Shown here piece by piece: positions 1 to 10,790 of a DNA stretch of 64,000 nt (the stretch's first letter is position 1; the number at the start of each line of letters is the position of its first letter). A model generated the notes under the pieces. It was not told the DNA's origin and did not search any database. It worked only from the letters and a program-made list of their open reading frames with translations. This stretch comes from Diphasiastrum complanatum (Eukaryota > Streptophyta > Lycopodiopsida > Lycopodiales > Lycopodiaceae): the NCBI GenBank assembly GCA_029204225.1, contig MU832219.1:1-64000 (forward strand). Reading direction: 5' to 3'. The position numbers and the translations under genes are program-made.

Positions 1-235
1 CGACACGACAACTATGTATCATGATATTTTTCATAATTGTAACAATGAAAATTTGTGAGGTATTGTTATAAACATAAGATGCATGCTAACAAAACGTGAC
101 AAACCATTAAGTCGATATACAAAGTGAAGCAAATACCTTGTTTAAAAAAATTGTTTGCTTCTCCATGAGCTGCGTCTGTTTGTTGTGTGGACACGGGCTA
201 TGCTACAACTTCCACGGGCTATGTTTTTTTTAGGT
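1..235. other. Flanking DNA, no gene seen
   Basis: AT-rich sequence outside the left end of the large foldback. I see no open frame, RNA gene or repeat that I can name. Confidence 0.5.
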
Positions 236-811
236 GGACTGACAGAAGAAAGGGGGAACATATGAGGTGGGTGGAGTGCGGGTGTGCTCCCTAATGGTTT
301 AAGAGCAAGTTGTGTGGGCAAGATGCCGATGGTTTAAGTGCTCGGGGGAGATGGATGGGTGGGTTTTGCCGTGTGACAAAAAAGGGCGAGGGAGGTGTTA
401 AAAAAAGATATGCTCCCGCCTTTACAATCATAGTTTTTATTTTTCTTTGGGGTGGGTGGGGGGGGGGGAGGGGGGTCTTTCTTGATGGGGACTTTTTTTT
501 TTGTCTCCTTCTAAAAAAAATAAAACTTAGTTTATGGGGAGCCAAAAAGCCCCTTCACTTTTTTTGTTTCATGGGGAGTAGGGGTTCATATTTTTAAAAG
601 AGTTTACATTTTAAAGGGGAGGTGTTTTACATTTCATAAAGTGTGTGTGTGTGTGTGTGTGTGTGAGGGGGGGGGGGGAGTATGTATTGATATAATTATT
701 TTTAATGGAATGGAGGCACTCCCTTGTTTTATATATCTACACACACACATTTTAACCTTTTTGATTATTTTTTAGGGGCATGGAGGGACTTCCCATAGGT
801 TGGTCAGCCTG

Positions 812-819
<8 letters not shown>

Positions 820-889
<70 letters not shown>

Positions 890-1175
890 GGGGCTTGTGG
901 GAGGGAGGGAAAGAGAAAAAAAGACTCTAGACTCTATACTTTATACAATATACCTCATCCACAAAAAGTTTTCTATATGGAGATGTGTGTGTGTGTGTGA
1001 GTGTGTGTGTGTGTGTGTGTGCGTGTGCGCACACACACACATGCACGCACACATGCACATTCATATGTTGGGAGAAGCTCACACACACACACACACACAT
1101 AGGCGCACACACACACACATAAGCGCACGCGCACACACACACATGTGGTGTGTGTATGCACACACACGCACATGT
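820..1175. repeat. Compound GA and GT/CA microsatellites in left foldback arm
   Basis: A (GA)n tract of about 65 bp (about 820-886) is followed from about 985 by alternating GT and CA tracts to about 1170. The right arm carries complementary tracts (CA/GT at 1936-2100 and CT at 2673-2735), so they predate or arose with the inversion. Long translations here are low-complexity artefacts. Confidence 0.9.
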
Positions 1176-1937
1176 GTTCCAAATTCCCCCTCCCCCCCCT
1201 ATTTTTTCTCTTTTTATTGTCTCTTTTGCTCCCAATTTAGGAGTTAAAGCTAGTGAGTTTGGGCTTGTGGTTAAACATTCCTAAAAATGGTGGGCCAAGA
1301 TAGGGATTTGAAGGATTGAAAAAAAAAAAAGCAATTTAAAGTTGTCAAGAAAATTTTCATGTTCATGATTTATGGATAAAACTTTGGTAATTCAAAATAA
1401 ATAAGAAAGCCATTTATTTGTGCGCATGTGTATGGGTGTGCGCACCCATGCATCTCCTCTCCTCACCGATGCATACACACTTTCTTAACTAAAAATGATG
1501 GGGAGGGAGATGCATGTATGGGAAAATATCTTTCTTTAAATTCAAATATTTAAAGTTAAGGTTTTATTTTCTTCACACATTTCAATGTGCTATAAACTTA
1601 AGCCAATAATCTCTGTTACATAATTTTCTTATTTATTTTCAATTACCAATGTTTTACCCATAAATCATGAACAGAAAAATTTTCTTGACTACCTAAAATT
1701 GTTTTTTTTTTTTTTTTCAATTCTTCAAATCGCTATCTTGGACCACCATTTTCATGAATGTTTAACCACAAGCCCAAACTCACTAGCTTTAACTCTTAAA
1801 TCGTTACCCACAAGTTTTTATCCATGGGCCAAAAAATACACATTTGAAAAAAAAGAGGGAGATGGGGTGACGGGATCAAAAGAGACAATAAAAAGAGAAA
1901 AATAGTGGGGGAGGGGGGATTTGGAACATATGTGCGT

Positions 1938-1980
<43 letters not shown>

Positions 1981-2155
1981 TGTGTGTGTGTGTGCATGTG
2001 CACGCACACGCGCCTATTTGTGTGTGTGTGTGTGTGTGTGTGAGCTTTCCCACACACATCGAATGCGTATGTGTGTGTGTGTGTGTGCGCACACACACAC
2101 ACATCTCCATATATAAAACTTTTTGTGGATGAAGTATATTGTATGAAGTATAGAG

Positions 2156-2622
2156 CATTGTTGGGCGGGTATATAGGATCACGGCTGGTATCAATAATGG
2201 GTATCAACATGGTATTAAAAAACCGACCCGACTGGTATATGATTTTTATTACAAGGTTCTAGAACCGAACAACCAGTATTAACTATTTTACTATTCACGT
2301 TGATACCTAGGTTGGGGAGATTTTGTGGATTTTTGCCATGGTATCAATAGTAGTACTATTTTTGATATTTTTTTATATCTCAGATTTTTTATATTTTAAA
2401 TTATGATATTACACTTTAAAAAAGATATTTATAACAAGTCGTACATGTTGATACTCGGGTTGCTAACCGGCTGGTATCACCCTTGTGATACCAGCCCAGT
2501 CTATACCAGTCTACAACTCCTATACCTCCTTATGTTGATACCCTACAGGTATTACATTTTCTAAAAAATTGCAATACCCTGACCCGGGTGGTATCAAAAA
2601 TTTTGATACCCGCCCAACACTG
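2156..2622. mobile_element. Non-autonomous hAT-like MITE, 467 bp
   Basis: The element begins CATTGTTGGGCGGGTAT (2156-2172) and ends with the reverse complement of CAGTGTTGGGCGGGTAT (2606-2622), so its terminal inverted repeats match at 16 of 17 positions. It is flanked by a perfect 8-bp direct repeat GTATAGAG (2148-2155 and 2623-2630). The opposite foldback arm keeps the unoccupied site once (reverse complement at 932-939). An 8-bp target duplication and CA(G/T)TG-type ends are characteristic of the hAT superfamily. The interior has sub-repeats of a GGTATCA motif and no coding capacity, so it would need a transposase in trans. The insertion postdates formation of the inverted repeat. Confidence 0.85.
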
Positions 2623-2672
2623 GTATAGAGTCTAGAGTCCTTTGTTCTCCTTCCCTCCCTCCCATGGGCCCC

Positions 2673-2736
<64 letters not shown>

Positions 2737-3360
2737 CCCATACACAGGCTGACCAACCACCCATAGAAAGAGGGAGGTCCCTCCATGCCCCTAAATTTTT
2801 TTTAAGAAGGTTAAAATGTGTGTGTGTGTGTGTGCGTGCGTGTGCGTGTGCATGTGTAGATGTATAAAACAAGGGGGTTGCCTCCATTCCATTAAAAATA
2901 AATATATCAATACATACCTTTCCCGATGCACACACACACACACACACATTTTCTTAAATGTAAAACACCTCCCCTTTAAAACGTAAACCCCTCATAAAAA
3001 AATATGAACGTAAATTTCCTTTAAAAATGTGAATCCCCACTTGCCATAAAACAAAAAAGGTGAAGGGGCTTTTAGACTCCCCATAAACTAAGTTTTTTTT
3101 TTTTTTTAAAGGAGACCAAAAAAAGTCCCCATCAAGAACCCCCCGCCCCCCCCAAAAAAAAAAAACTAAATTTTTTAAGGGCGGGAGCATATCTTGTTTT
3201 AACACTCCCTCACCTTTTTTTGTCACATGGCAAATCCACCCACCCATCTACCCCGAGCACTTAAACATTAGCCTCTTGTCCAAACAACTTGCTCTTAACC
3301 ATTAGCGAGTACACTTGCACTCTGCCCACCCCATATGTTCCCCCCTTCTCCTGTCAGTTC

Positions 3361-3551
3361 ATATGTTCTTCATGCAATAAGGCAAAGCATCATGCTCCCA
3401 TAGCACATCCTTGGCGGCAAAACTTAGATCAAAATTTTTCATAAAAAGATAGAGAACTCTTGCTCTTAGATAGTTGTTGTCACAGAAAATGCCTGACTCA
3501 AAATGTGTGCCTTCATAATTGTGATCTCAGCATGTCTTTGTGGATCTCGAC
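3361..3551. other. Spacer
   Basis: No feature recognised between the foldback end and the short tandem repeat. Confidence 0.4.
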
Positions 3552-3741
3552 TAAATTCATAATTTTTCAATACCCAAAATCAAAATTTTTGGATACGCCG
3601 ATCGACCTAGAAAATTCATAATTTTTTTATATCTAAAATCAGAATTTTTTGATACCCAAGACCATGATTTTTCGATACGGGATTGACTCAGAAAATTCAT
3701 AATTTTTCGATACCCAAAATCAGAATGTTTTGATACCCAAG
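3552..3741. repeat. Short imperfect tandem repeat, three units
   Basis: Three units of about 50-80 bp start near 3552, 3611 and 3692, each opening with (A)AAATTCATAATTTTT and carrying GATACCCAA and AAAATCAGAAT-like segments. The frame through it is open only because of the repeat, so I do not call a gene. Confidence 0.7.
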
Positions 3742-5430
3742 GACTGTGAGCTTTGAGACAAAGCGAGAACATCTTTTCTTTCACGAGCCCTTTCGACTAC
3801 GTCATTCAGACAAAGATTTGATTCCGAATGCATTGTTCAAGCCAAGACTTGATTCTGAAAGAGCTCCTATCCCCACTTCGATTACATGAGGTAGCATTCA
3901 GATTTCAAGAGGTTGGATATTTCCAAGAACTGGAGACCCTCTGAACATTGGCGTGCCAAATTAACAAGGCTACAAGGAATTTATTGAAGTTACACAACAT
4001 TCACAAAACAAAACAAATGCTATGAGATTTTGCATTGCCATTTGTTGGAAAGCCAAAATGGTGCAACACTTTTGGAGAATCTTCTTGTGTAGATGAGGTT
4101 ATGCAAGTGGGTATTGGTTCTCATGGTTTTCATACTAGAAAAGCAAGTAATGGATCTGGAAAACAAAGTTTGTTTAATGACTTTGATGGTCAAGAGGAAG
4201 ATCAAGAGGTTTGTCTCAAAGGGCTTCAACAACACAAAAGGAAAGGTGACAATTTGGAGGTAGTCAAGAGCATCAAAGGAGAGGTGATTTCTAGTTATAT
4301 CTTGATGTGTAAAATTGATGTAAGAAATAGTGAAGCACCCAATTTGGAAACTATTCTCTATATCAATTATGAAAGATACTTTCTCTACCAGACCTGCCCA
4401 CTGCTTGTGTGATCTGTCTGCGGCCATCTCTGTGTGGTTGCCTGCAGCCTGCCTGTTACTGATCTATAGCCTACTATGGCCTATCATCTGCCTCTGCTCT
4501 GTCTGCCAAAATGTGGCCTATTTCAGCCTACAGTCATTTCTGAGCTATGTGAGATCAACCTGATCGGTATTAGCCCTGTCAGTGGACTAAAAAGTTGCCA
4601 ACGACCTCTACAAGTTGTTGACGGATCCCTCCAACGACCTGTGGCAAAGCAAATTGTGAAGGCAGAAAAGTGAAATCGAAGAAGAATCGGCAAGGCATTT
4701 ATGACTAGTTGGACTCTCCGACACTCCGGTAACTTACGCGTATATGAGGTAATTTGCATTCAATACCATTGTCTAAAATATAGTTTGCAAATGTCGTTTT
4801 ATATATCGTACTGTGTTCATGTTTAGTAAATCAAAATTTTCATTCCGCAATGGTGGTTTTTGTTTGTACTAAACGATTCATCTTTATATGCCATTAGGAA
4901 ATCGCATCTGTACTAAGGTAGAGTAAGTAACCATTCTGAATACAAATCGGTTATAGATGTCTAGTTAGCTATATGAAACCATCAAAGTTATACATGGAGT
5001 TAGTTTTACCATTTACGGGATTTTTACAAGTATTCTAGGGAAGCAAATTTTGAAGGGACATCATTTCGAAGAATGAGTAATACTAATTTAAGTTCCGATA
5101 TGCATTAATCATAGCTTCCACTTTGTGATCGTGTCCATTAAACCGAGTAAATAATGGAAAGTTTTGTAGTGAATCATGTTTTTTTTAGAATTCGGGTTGG
5201 AATTATAGTCGTGCATGAAAAATGTTGTGTGGTTAATTAGAGAAATGAGGGTTTCTCATTTCCGACTTAGCAAACGAAGCTACGGATAATTAGCTAGGGT
5301 TATTGGCGTCGTATTGCACTGATTATTGCGATGTGATCGATGAAAAAGTAAAGAAATGTGCTTTTGCTCTATGATAAACCTGTTAGTTGAACAACAATAA
5401 AACCGTCAAGTTGTGAAGTGTTTTTTTCCG
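3742..5430. other. No convincing gene
   Basis: A plus-strand open stretch (4035-4412; first ATG at 4101) has no recognisable domain and no sign of conservation, so it is not annotated as a gene. Around 4420-4560 there is a pyrimidine-rich stretch with repeated CTGCC and GCCTA words. I see nothing else that can be named. Confidence 0.4.
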
Positions 5431-6015
5431 TTTTTGTCAATTGTTAAACATATCAATTGGACCCGACCTCTGTGAAACACCAGAGCGGGCCGTCCACCAT
5501 CTGCGGTTGAAATACACTACCTTGGTTAAGCGTCACACTAGTTACACCCGCCGTCGGTACTGTCTAGCAAAATACCTAGACCCGATGGTCGACAAAAATA
5601 CCACCGCTTATCAAACAAAGCGGTGCGTATAACTTGCACCCCACGAGTACATCATAGGCAATAATTTGGTTTCAAACCCATGTAAGATTTTTACTAATCG
5701 GAAGCTGAATTCAACGGGGAAGGAGACATTAGCAAGATCCTAACGCGAATTGGTCAACAGAAGTTTTTACGAAACCGTAATCCTAGAAAGCTAGTGAATC
5801 CTTGCACCAAAAATGCTAGCACCCCCTCCTTGCAACCGTATCTCTGAGAGTTTGGAAAACTCTCATCGGTTGGGGAGCACGGGGCAATAGAGAAGGCCAT
5901 CAGGGTTGGAAGTGGCAAATCCTATGTTGTTCACGTAGGGCCGAACCGCCTTTAGAGGTGGGGCCCCTTGACCCTTTTAGGACGTTTTGGCTGGACCAAC
6001 CCCCCGTCAAAATAG
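5430..6015 (+). repeat. Repeat family X, copy 1 (unrecognised coding remnant)
   Basis: The plus strand encodes about 60 residues (5441-5632) with the pattern GPDL, a conserved VH, LK(Y/H)TT, and CLAKYL. It recurs on the minus strand at 55919-56143, where it reads GPDLFEIEEQVVHR, then KHTTS, then CLAKYLG. A second block at 5850-6005 (a TTGGGGAGCACGGGG core, then GGTTGGAAG, then CCCCCGTC) recurs in reverse complement at 54970-55125 in the same relative order. The copy carries stops and is interrupted. The protein family is not recognised. Confidence 0.55.
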
Positions 6016-6019
6016 GCCC

Positions 6020-6637
6020 TAACACAAGAACCACTAGTTATGCATTGGAAAAGTGCAAAAAAGTTTTTAGTATATGTCTCGAGTACTCCCAATTATGGCA
6101 TTACTATAAAGATGATACCATTAACTTGTATGCTTTTAGTGATTCAAATCTTTAAGGGGACAAGAAGGATAAGAAAACTACATGTGAATTTTGAACATTT
6201 CTTGGAAAAGGATCAATTTCTTGGCTATCAAAAGAGCAAGAAATAGTTGCACTATCATCAATTGAGGCCGTGTATAGAGCTCTCATCACAATAGCCAAGG
6301 TGGTGCTATGGATCAAAAGGTTGCTAGTGGAGTTATAAGTGATAAGATAAAAAGGTTATTCCTCTTATCAAGTGTGACAATATATTGATGATCTACAATC
6401 TTGCATCCAAACCCAATTTTCATGCTAGAAGCACACACACCGAGATTGCACAATATGTTGTAAGAGGGAAGGTAAACTCAAAGGAGGTGACTTTGGATCA
6501 TGTACCAAAAATTGAATGAATTTTTCATATCCTTTCTAAGCCTCTTTAAAGTGTTTCATCTACAAAGTTTAGATCAACAATTTGCATTTTAACAAAACTA
6601 TGTTAAGTTCTAGATTAAGCTAAATTGTGAGGATGAG
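6020..6637 (+). pseudogene. Ty1/copia RNase H remnant
   Basis: Read across several frames, the plus strand gives the C-terminal copia pol signature: an AKK(F/V)L-type start, then YAFSDSN (first catalytic Asp area), EQEIVALSSIEAVYRAL (corresponding to the family SSTEAEYIA motif), KCDN, and NFHARSTHTEIA. Stops and frameshifts at about 6150 and 6230 break it. It ends at a purine-rich tract (6624-6637), the usual polypurine tract position, followed by TGTTGACG, a plausible LTR start at 6638. The 5' part of the element is missing: family X sequence abuts it at about 6015. Confidence 0.75.
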
Positions 6638-7120
6638 TGTTGACGTTGGCACATCTTTAGCTTGCTAGATTAAGGTCATATCATCATGAGTTGGCATAGT
6701 CACTTGGATTATTCATTGAAGATGTTAGTTATGATAATAAATTAGTATTTAAGGCAAAATGTCACTTTTCACATGGAGAGAATTTTCCATCTTACATGGA
6801 GTAAAAATCCCCCAAATTAGCATGTTGTTTGCTAGGAATGGGTGCCCACCTCATCATCAATGTGAAAGTTAGGGTGGTGGGTCTTAGCATTTAGATGGAA
6901 GGTTGAAGATTGTGGTAATAGTGTATAAAATCTCGAGCTCAAATTTGAGGTCAACTTCTATAAAAACCAATGTATTTCTCATTATCATCATTGACAAATA
7001 TCAAGTTTTTCTAGTTTATGATACATTGTTGTTTTGTGGGGCATTTTCTACATTGTTTGTAATTTCAATGTTGGGCATGTTTTGATTTGATGGGAAGCTA
7101 AAATCATTTTTTGTAGGTTT
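6638..7120 (+). other. Possible copia 3' LTR or flank
   Basis: Starts with TGTTGACG immediately after a polypurine tract. No second LTR copy is visible in the window, so the right boundary and the LTR status are inferred only. No gene seen. Confidence 0.3.
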
Positions 7121-7656
7121 TGATACGTGCCTGCTTCATTAGATATGAGTTTAATCATACATAGTTATGAACGTAGCCACGGCTGATCTAGATTTAGTCT
7201 ATGAAAGCATCAAATAAGCAAGACTTAACCCTAGAAAGCAGGAGAGAGAAAGCTTAAAGAGACTAAAGAAGGAGATCATATCATAAGCCAAGTAACAAAT
7301 GACACAGAATCCCTACTTATAGCCAAGAGGAAGCCCTAAAAGAAAGCTTCCAATGGCTAGGGCCAAACTGAGAGAGAAAATAGTGCGCCCTCCAAGAAGG
7401 CCCCCATTCTCAGTAATATGACCAAATAACTAATATAGTGAATCATAGGGCCCAAGGCCAATAATATGGTCTAAATGTCAATAATAGGGCTCAAGGCCAA
7501 CCATATAGTCTAAATGTCAAATAGTGAATAAAAAAGGGCCCAAAGCCTACCTATGCATAAAGTAAAGTAAATGTAAATGGACATGGCGAATGTAATGAGC
7601 CGAGTCCATAACTCTCCCGACACAAAAATAAGACCCAACTGCCATAAAGGACTGGA

Positions 7657-8214
7657 TCAAGTAACAGCAAGCCCTGGAGGATCAACTGGAACAACATCTG
7701 GTGTAGTAACAACTGGAGCAATAATTGATGTAGAGGAATCAACAAGTGCGGCAAGAGCACGAGCCTGATCCGCAAGTGACGGTGTATGATAAAAGACATC
7801 AATAGGCTCCCATGTGGCCTCCTCCACAGGACGACCATCCCACTAGACTAGGAACTGAATCTGTCGGCGGCGTCGACTATGATGCAAACGCACCTGAAGG
7901 ATAGCAGCAAGTAATAAAGGAAAGAGATCCGGTGCAGTAGAAAACTCAGCATCACGAGGAGCATCATCCTCAATAGCAGCACGTAATAAACTGACATGGA
8001 ATATATCACAAGCACGTGTGGAAGCAGGAAGCTGAAGACGATATGTAACTGGACTAAGAACCTCCAATATACAATAAGGCCCATAATAACGTGGTGCAAG
8101 CTTCTCAGTAGAAGCATGGCCCTGAATAAAATGATGACGTGCAAACCATAGGCGTAGATATACCATATCACCAACATGAAACTCAACATGACGTCGATGA
8201 CGATCAACTGAAGC
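7657..8214 (-). pseudogene. Ty3 integrase C-terminus plus chromodomain, interrupted
   Basis: After the stop at 8216-8218 the frame gives FHVGDMVYLRL and KLAPRYYGPYCILEVL with YRLQLP and IFHVSLL, the GPY/F module. It then reaches the chromodomain QIQFLV-stop-WDGRPVEEATWEP. The stop (7843-7845) replaces the residue expected between the LV and W of the chromodomain hydrophobic core. About 60 more codons follow to the polyprotein stop at 7657-7659. The chromodomain in this family directs integration to particular chromatin. Its presence places the element in the chromovirus branch. Confidence 0.8.
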
Positions 8215-8832
8215 CTAATAACGTTGCTGGACCTGCTGCAAATGGGAATTGACCTGGAGAATAAGCTCGCGAGCACCTGATAGAAATGAAGACAGTGTCA
8301 CAGGTGTATCCTCGGGAGGAAGAGGAATACCAGGTAAAAGAGGTGCATAACCATGAGATAATAAAAATGGTGCAATGCCGGTGCTGGTACTAACAGAGCT
8401 GTTATAGCTATACTCTGCCAAACATAAGTGCTGATCCCAATCCTTCCCTGAAGGAGTAACAAAATGGCGCAAATAATCCTCAAGGATCCTGTTAAGGACC
8501 TCAGACTGCCCATCAGAAGTAGAATGATAAGCAGACCCCATAAAAAGTTGTACATCCAATATACGCATAAGCTCTGTCCAGAACAATGATGTAAACTTAC
8601 TATCCCGATCAGAAAGGATAGTACGAGAAAACCCATGTAGGCGAAATATCTCTGAAAGGAACAAGCGTGCACTCTGCTCTGCTGTGATAGTACTGCGGAC
8701 GGGTATGAAATGTGCCTGTTTCGAGAACCTGTCAACTACCACCATACATGAATCGTGACCACAACGGGTGCGGGGAAGGCCAATGATGAAGTCCATAGAA
8801 ATATCAGTCCACTGCGGTGAGGAATAGGCCAA
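8215..8832 (-). pseudogene. Ty3 integrase catalytic core
   Basis: 205 codons. The DDE triad is visible: Asp in WTDISMDFI, Asp in LSDRDSKF, and Glu in DGQSEVLNR. WDQHLCLAEYSYN and the FLLSHGYAPLLP element follow, as in chromoviral integrases. It is ended by an in-frame stop at 8216-8218 that interrupts an otherwise continuous integrase C-terminal region. Confidence 0.9.
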
Positions 8833-9390
8833 CTCTGAAGCAAACCAGCGGACTTAGCACGGGAGTACTTATTACGTAAGCAGAAAGGACAGGTACAAAT
8901 AAGTACAACAAGCTCTTTCCTAAGGGATGGCCAATAGAAATGATCCTTAAGACGAGCATAAGACTTCTGAAAACCAAAATGACCCCCAACTGGGGACGAA
9001 TGAGCATCCGACAACAACTGAGAACGGATACCCAAAGAACTAGGAATACAAAGAGAACCATAATGATAAAGATGGTGGTCAACAATGGAATAAGCCTGAT
9101 CAGGTGAAGACGACATAGGTGGATCAGAAGAAGTAAGATAAGCAAATGGAAGATCATCAAACCAGGAATGGATCGTGGCAACAAGGGTATTCAATAAAGC
9201 AGGAAGTCTAGACAATGCGTCAGCAGCAGTGTTAGCATGACCAGGACGATACAAAATAGAAAAATCAAAAGATTGTAAAAACTGCAACCAACGAAACTGA
9301 CGATCACTAAGATCATGCTGGGAGAAGAGATAATGTAAGGACTGATGATCAGTAACGATATCAAAACAGGTAATGGTGCCACTTCTTAAG
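8736..9390 (-). pseudogene. Ty3 RNase H end and integrase zinc-binding domain
   Basis: Continues RNase H: FDIVTDHQSLHYLF, then RWLQFLQSFDF, then HANTAADALSR, the usual RNase H terminus with its last acidic residue. Next comes the integrase HHCC finger: the H...H pair in HSSPVGGHFG, and the C..C pair in CTCPFC, with FYWP between. A frameshift near 8830 separates it from the integrase core. Confidence 0.85.
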
Positions 9391-10449
9391 AGCATAGATA
9401 ATGGCAAGAAGCTCTTTCTCATGGACAGAATAACGTTGCTCATAAGAGCGTAAACGACACGACTCATAAGCAATAATACACTGAGACTGACGAAGCAAGG
9501 CACCCAAACCAACATTACTAGCATCGGTCTCAACAATAAATTTCTGATCAAACTGTGGTAAACACAGGACAGTGGCCTCCACAACAGCACGACGAAGAGT
9601 GTCAAAGGCGAACTGACAATCAGAAATCCAAACAAAAGCACTAGACTTTTTCAAAAGGGCATGAAGAGGGGCAGCCACAGTGGCAAAGTGAGGAACAGGA
9701 CGACGAAGGTGAGTAGCGAGACCAAGAAACATACGAACATGGTGGACATCTGTGGGAACAGGCCAATCAGCGATTGCCCGAACCTTATGAGGGTCCAAAC
9801 GAATACGACCATCACAAATGAGAAATCCTAAAAACTCAATCTCAACAACAGCAAAGGAACACTTAGAAAGTTTAGCAAACAACTGGTGATGAACAAGCAA
9901 TTGAAAAACAGATGAAAGATGTAACACATGCTCATCAAGAGTCTTACTAAAAACAAGAATATCATCAAAATAAACTAAAATACAACGACCAAGTAGAGGA
10001 CGCATGATGTTATTCATCACATTTTGGAACATAGGTGGACCATTAGTAACACCAAAAGGAAGAACACGAAACTCATACAAACCAAGATGGGTACGAAACG
10101 CAGTCTTGTGTTCGTCCGAAGGATGCATCCTAATCTGGTGATAGCCGGAATGTAAGTCTATCTTAGAGAAAAGATGAGAGGTGCCTAACTGGTCAAAGAG
10201 ATCATCCATGTGAGGAATAGGATACTGGTTACGGATGGTCAACTTATTGAGGGCACGATAATCAATGCAGAGGCGCTTGGAACCATCTTTCTTACTGACA
10301 AGGAAAACAGTGGCACCAAAAGGACTGTGACTAGGAACAATAAGGCCCTGATCTAGTAAAGCAGTGATCTGAAGCTCAACCTCATCACGCTCAGACTTAG
10401 ACATATGGTAAGGAGGCTGGAGGGAGGAGCAGAACAGGACGCAAATCAA
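9361..10449 (-). pseudogene. Ty3 reverse transcriptase and RNase H N-terminal part
   Basis: 362 codons. RT motifs appear in order: LIVPSHSPFGATVFLVSKKD, RLCIDYRALN, FSKIDLHSGYHQIRM, FRVLPFGVTNGP and the catalytic YFDDILVF, then the thumb/connection with FLGFLI and MFLGLA. RNase H begins at FIVETDASNVGLGA and continues to HEKELLAIIYALKKW. The frame then shifts (about 9370) and RNase H is completed in the next frame. The catalytic YxDD is intact. This enzyme would copy retrotransposon RNA into DNA in cytoplasmic particles, but the downstream lesions prevent a full polyprotein. Confidence 0.9.
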
Positions 10450-10759
10450 TATGGCGGTTCACATCACGTAATGGTGGTAGCGTCGTAGGTTCTGAAAAGA
10501 CAAATGCATACTGATGTAATAAGTCAGAGATCACCTGAGGAACAGCTGCTGGAGGAGAGGTAGTCACTGGGGAATCTGCTGCAGCACGCTGAACGCATAA
10601 TAAAGCTGCACAATGAGCCTTAGGTAAGCTGCGGATAAACTGCTTCCCACTGATCAGCTGGAAATCTGCCTGAGAATCAATACCAACAAGTGAGTGGGTC
10701 ACTGCATCATGAACAAATGTCAATAAGTCGTCACAACAGGCACGCCAATGAAAGTACAT
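10397..10759 (-). pseudogene. Ty3 protease-RT linker region
   Basis: 120 codons starting at an ATG. The C-terminal half carries the family's pre-RT signature: HQYAFVFSEPTTLPPLRD followed by a HIDL motif, which normally sits just before the RT fingers. It continues into the RT frame only through a frameshift near 10430. The N-terminal half (IDSQADFQLISG) probably corresponds to the segment after protease. The protease active site is not present. Confidence 0.75.
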
Positions 10760-10790
10760 CCCAAAGCCCTCATAAGGTAGCTAGTAGATA

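Larger units (their letters stand above)
236..3360. repeat. Giant imperfect inverted repeat (foldback element)
   Basis: The left arm (about 236-1405) is repeated in reverse complement as the right arm (about 1625-3360), around a loop of about 215 bp. Outer ends pair as GACTGACAG (237-245) with CTGTCAGTTC (3351-3360). Matching blocks then follow in register: the block near 241-420 with 3180-3350, the TATGTATTGATAT block near 680 with 2890-2920, a GA run (about 820-886) with a CT run (2673-2735), the CTAGACTCTATAC block (928-940) with the region around 2140-2640, the GT/CA tracts, and finally 1250-1400 with 1630-1800. Without the inserted 2156-2622 element the right arm is about 1.27 kb, close to the left arm. 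Arm similarity looks like 80-90%. No transposase is encoded. A transcript through it would fold into a kilobase hairpin, a possible small-RNA source. It could be a foldback transposon or an inverted local duplication. Confidence 0.85.
7121..10790 (-). mobile_element. 5'-truncated Ty3/gypsy chromovirus
   Basis: In minus-strand order the element has a protease-RT linker, reverse transcriptase, RNase H, H2C2 and DDE integrase, the integrase C-terminal module and a chromodomain, which is the Ty3 order (RT before IN). Gag and most of protease are absent: recognisable coding ends near 10790. The polyprotein would end at a stop at 7657-7659. A 3' LTR is plausible at about 7121-7622 (TGTCGGGAGAG as its minus-strand start), but no second LTR exists to confirm it. 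I count five lesions: frameshifts near 10430, 9370 and 8830, and stops at 8216-8218 and 7843-7845. The element is dead but still easily read. Confidence 0.85.

Noticed and set aside
780-1247. Long open frames through GA, GT and CA tracts (also 31616-31909, 40062-40430, 40432-40770)
   Set aside because: They translate to Arg-Glu, Leu-Ser, Thr-His or Cys-Val strings on both strands. This is a property of dinucleotide repeats, not a gene.
4035-4412. Plus-strand open frame of 125 codons (103 from the first ATG at 4101)
   Set aside because: No domain, no paralogous copy in the window, and no coding-like neighbour. It is within the length expected by chance in AT-rich DNA.
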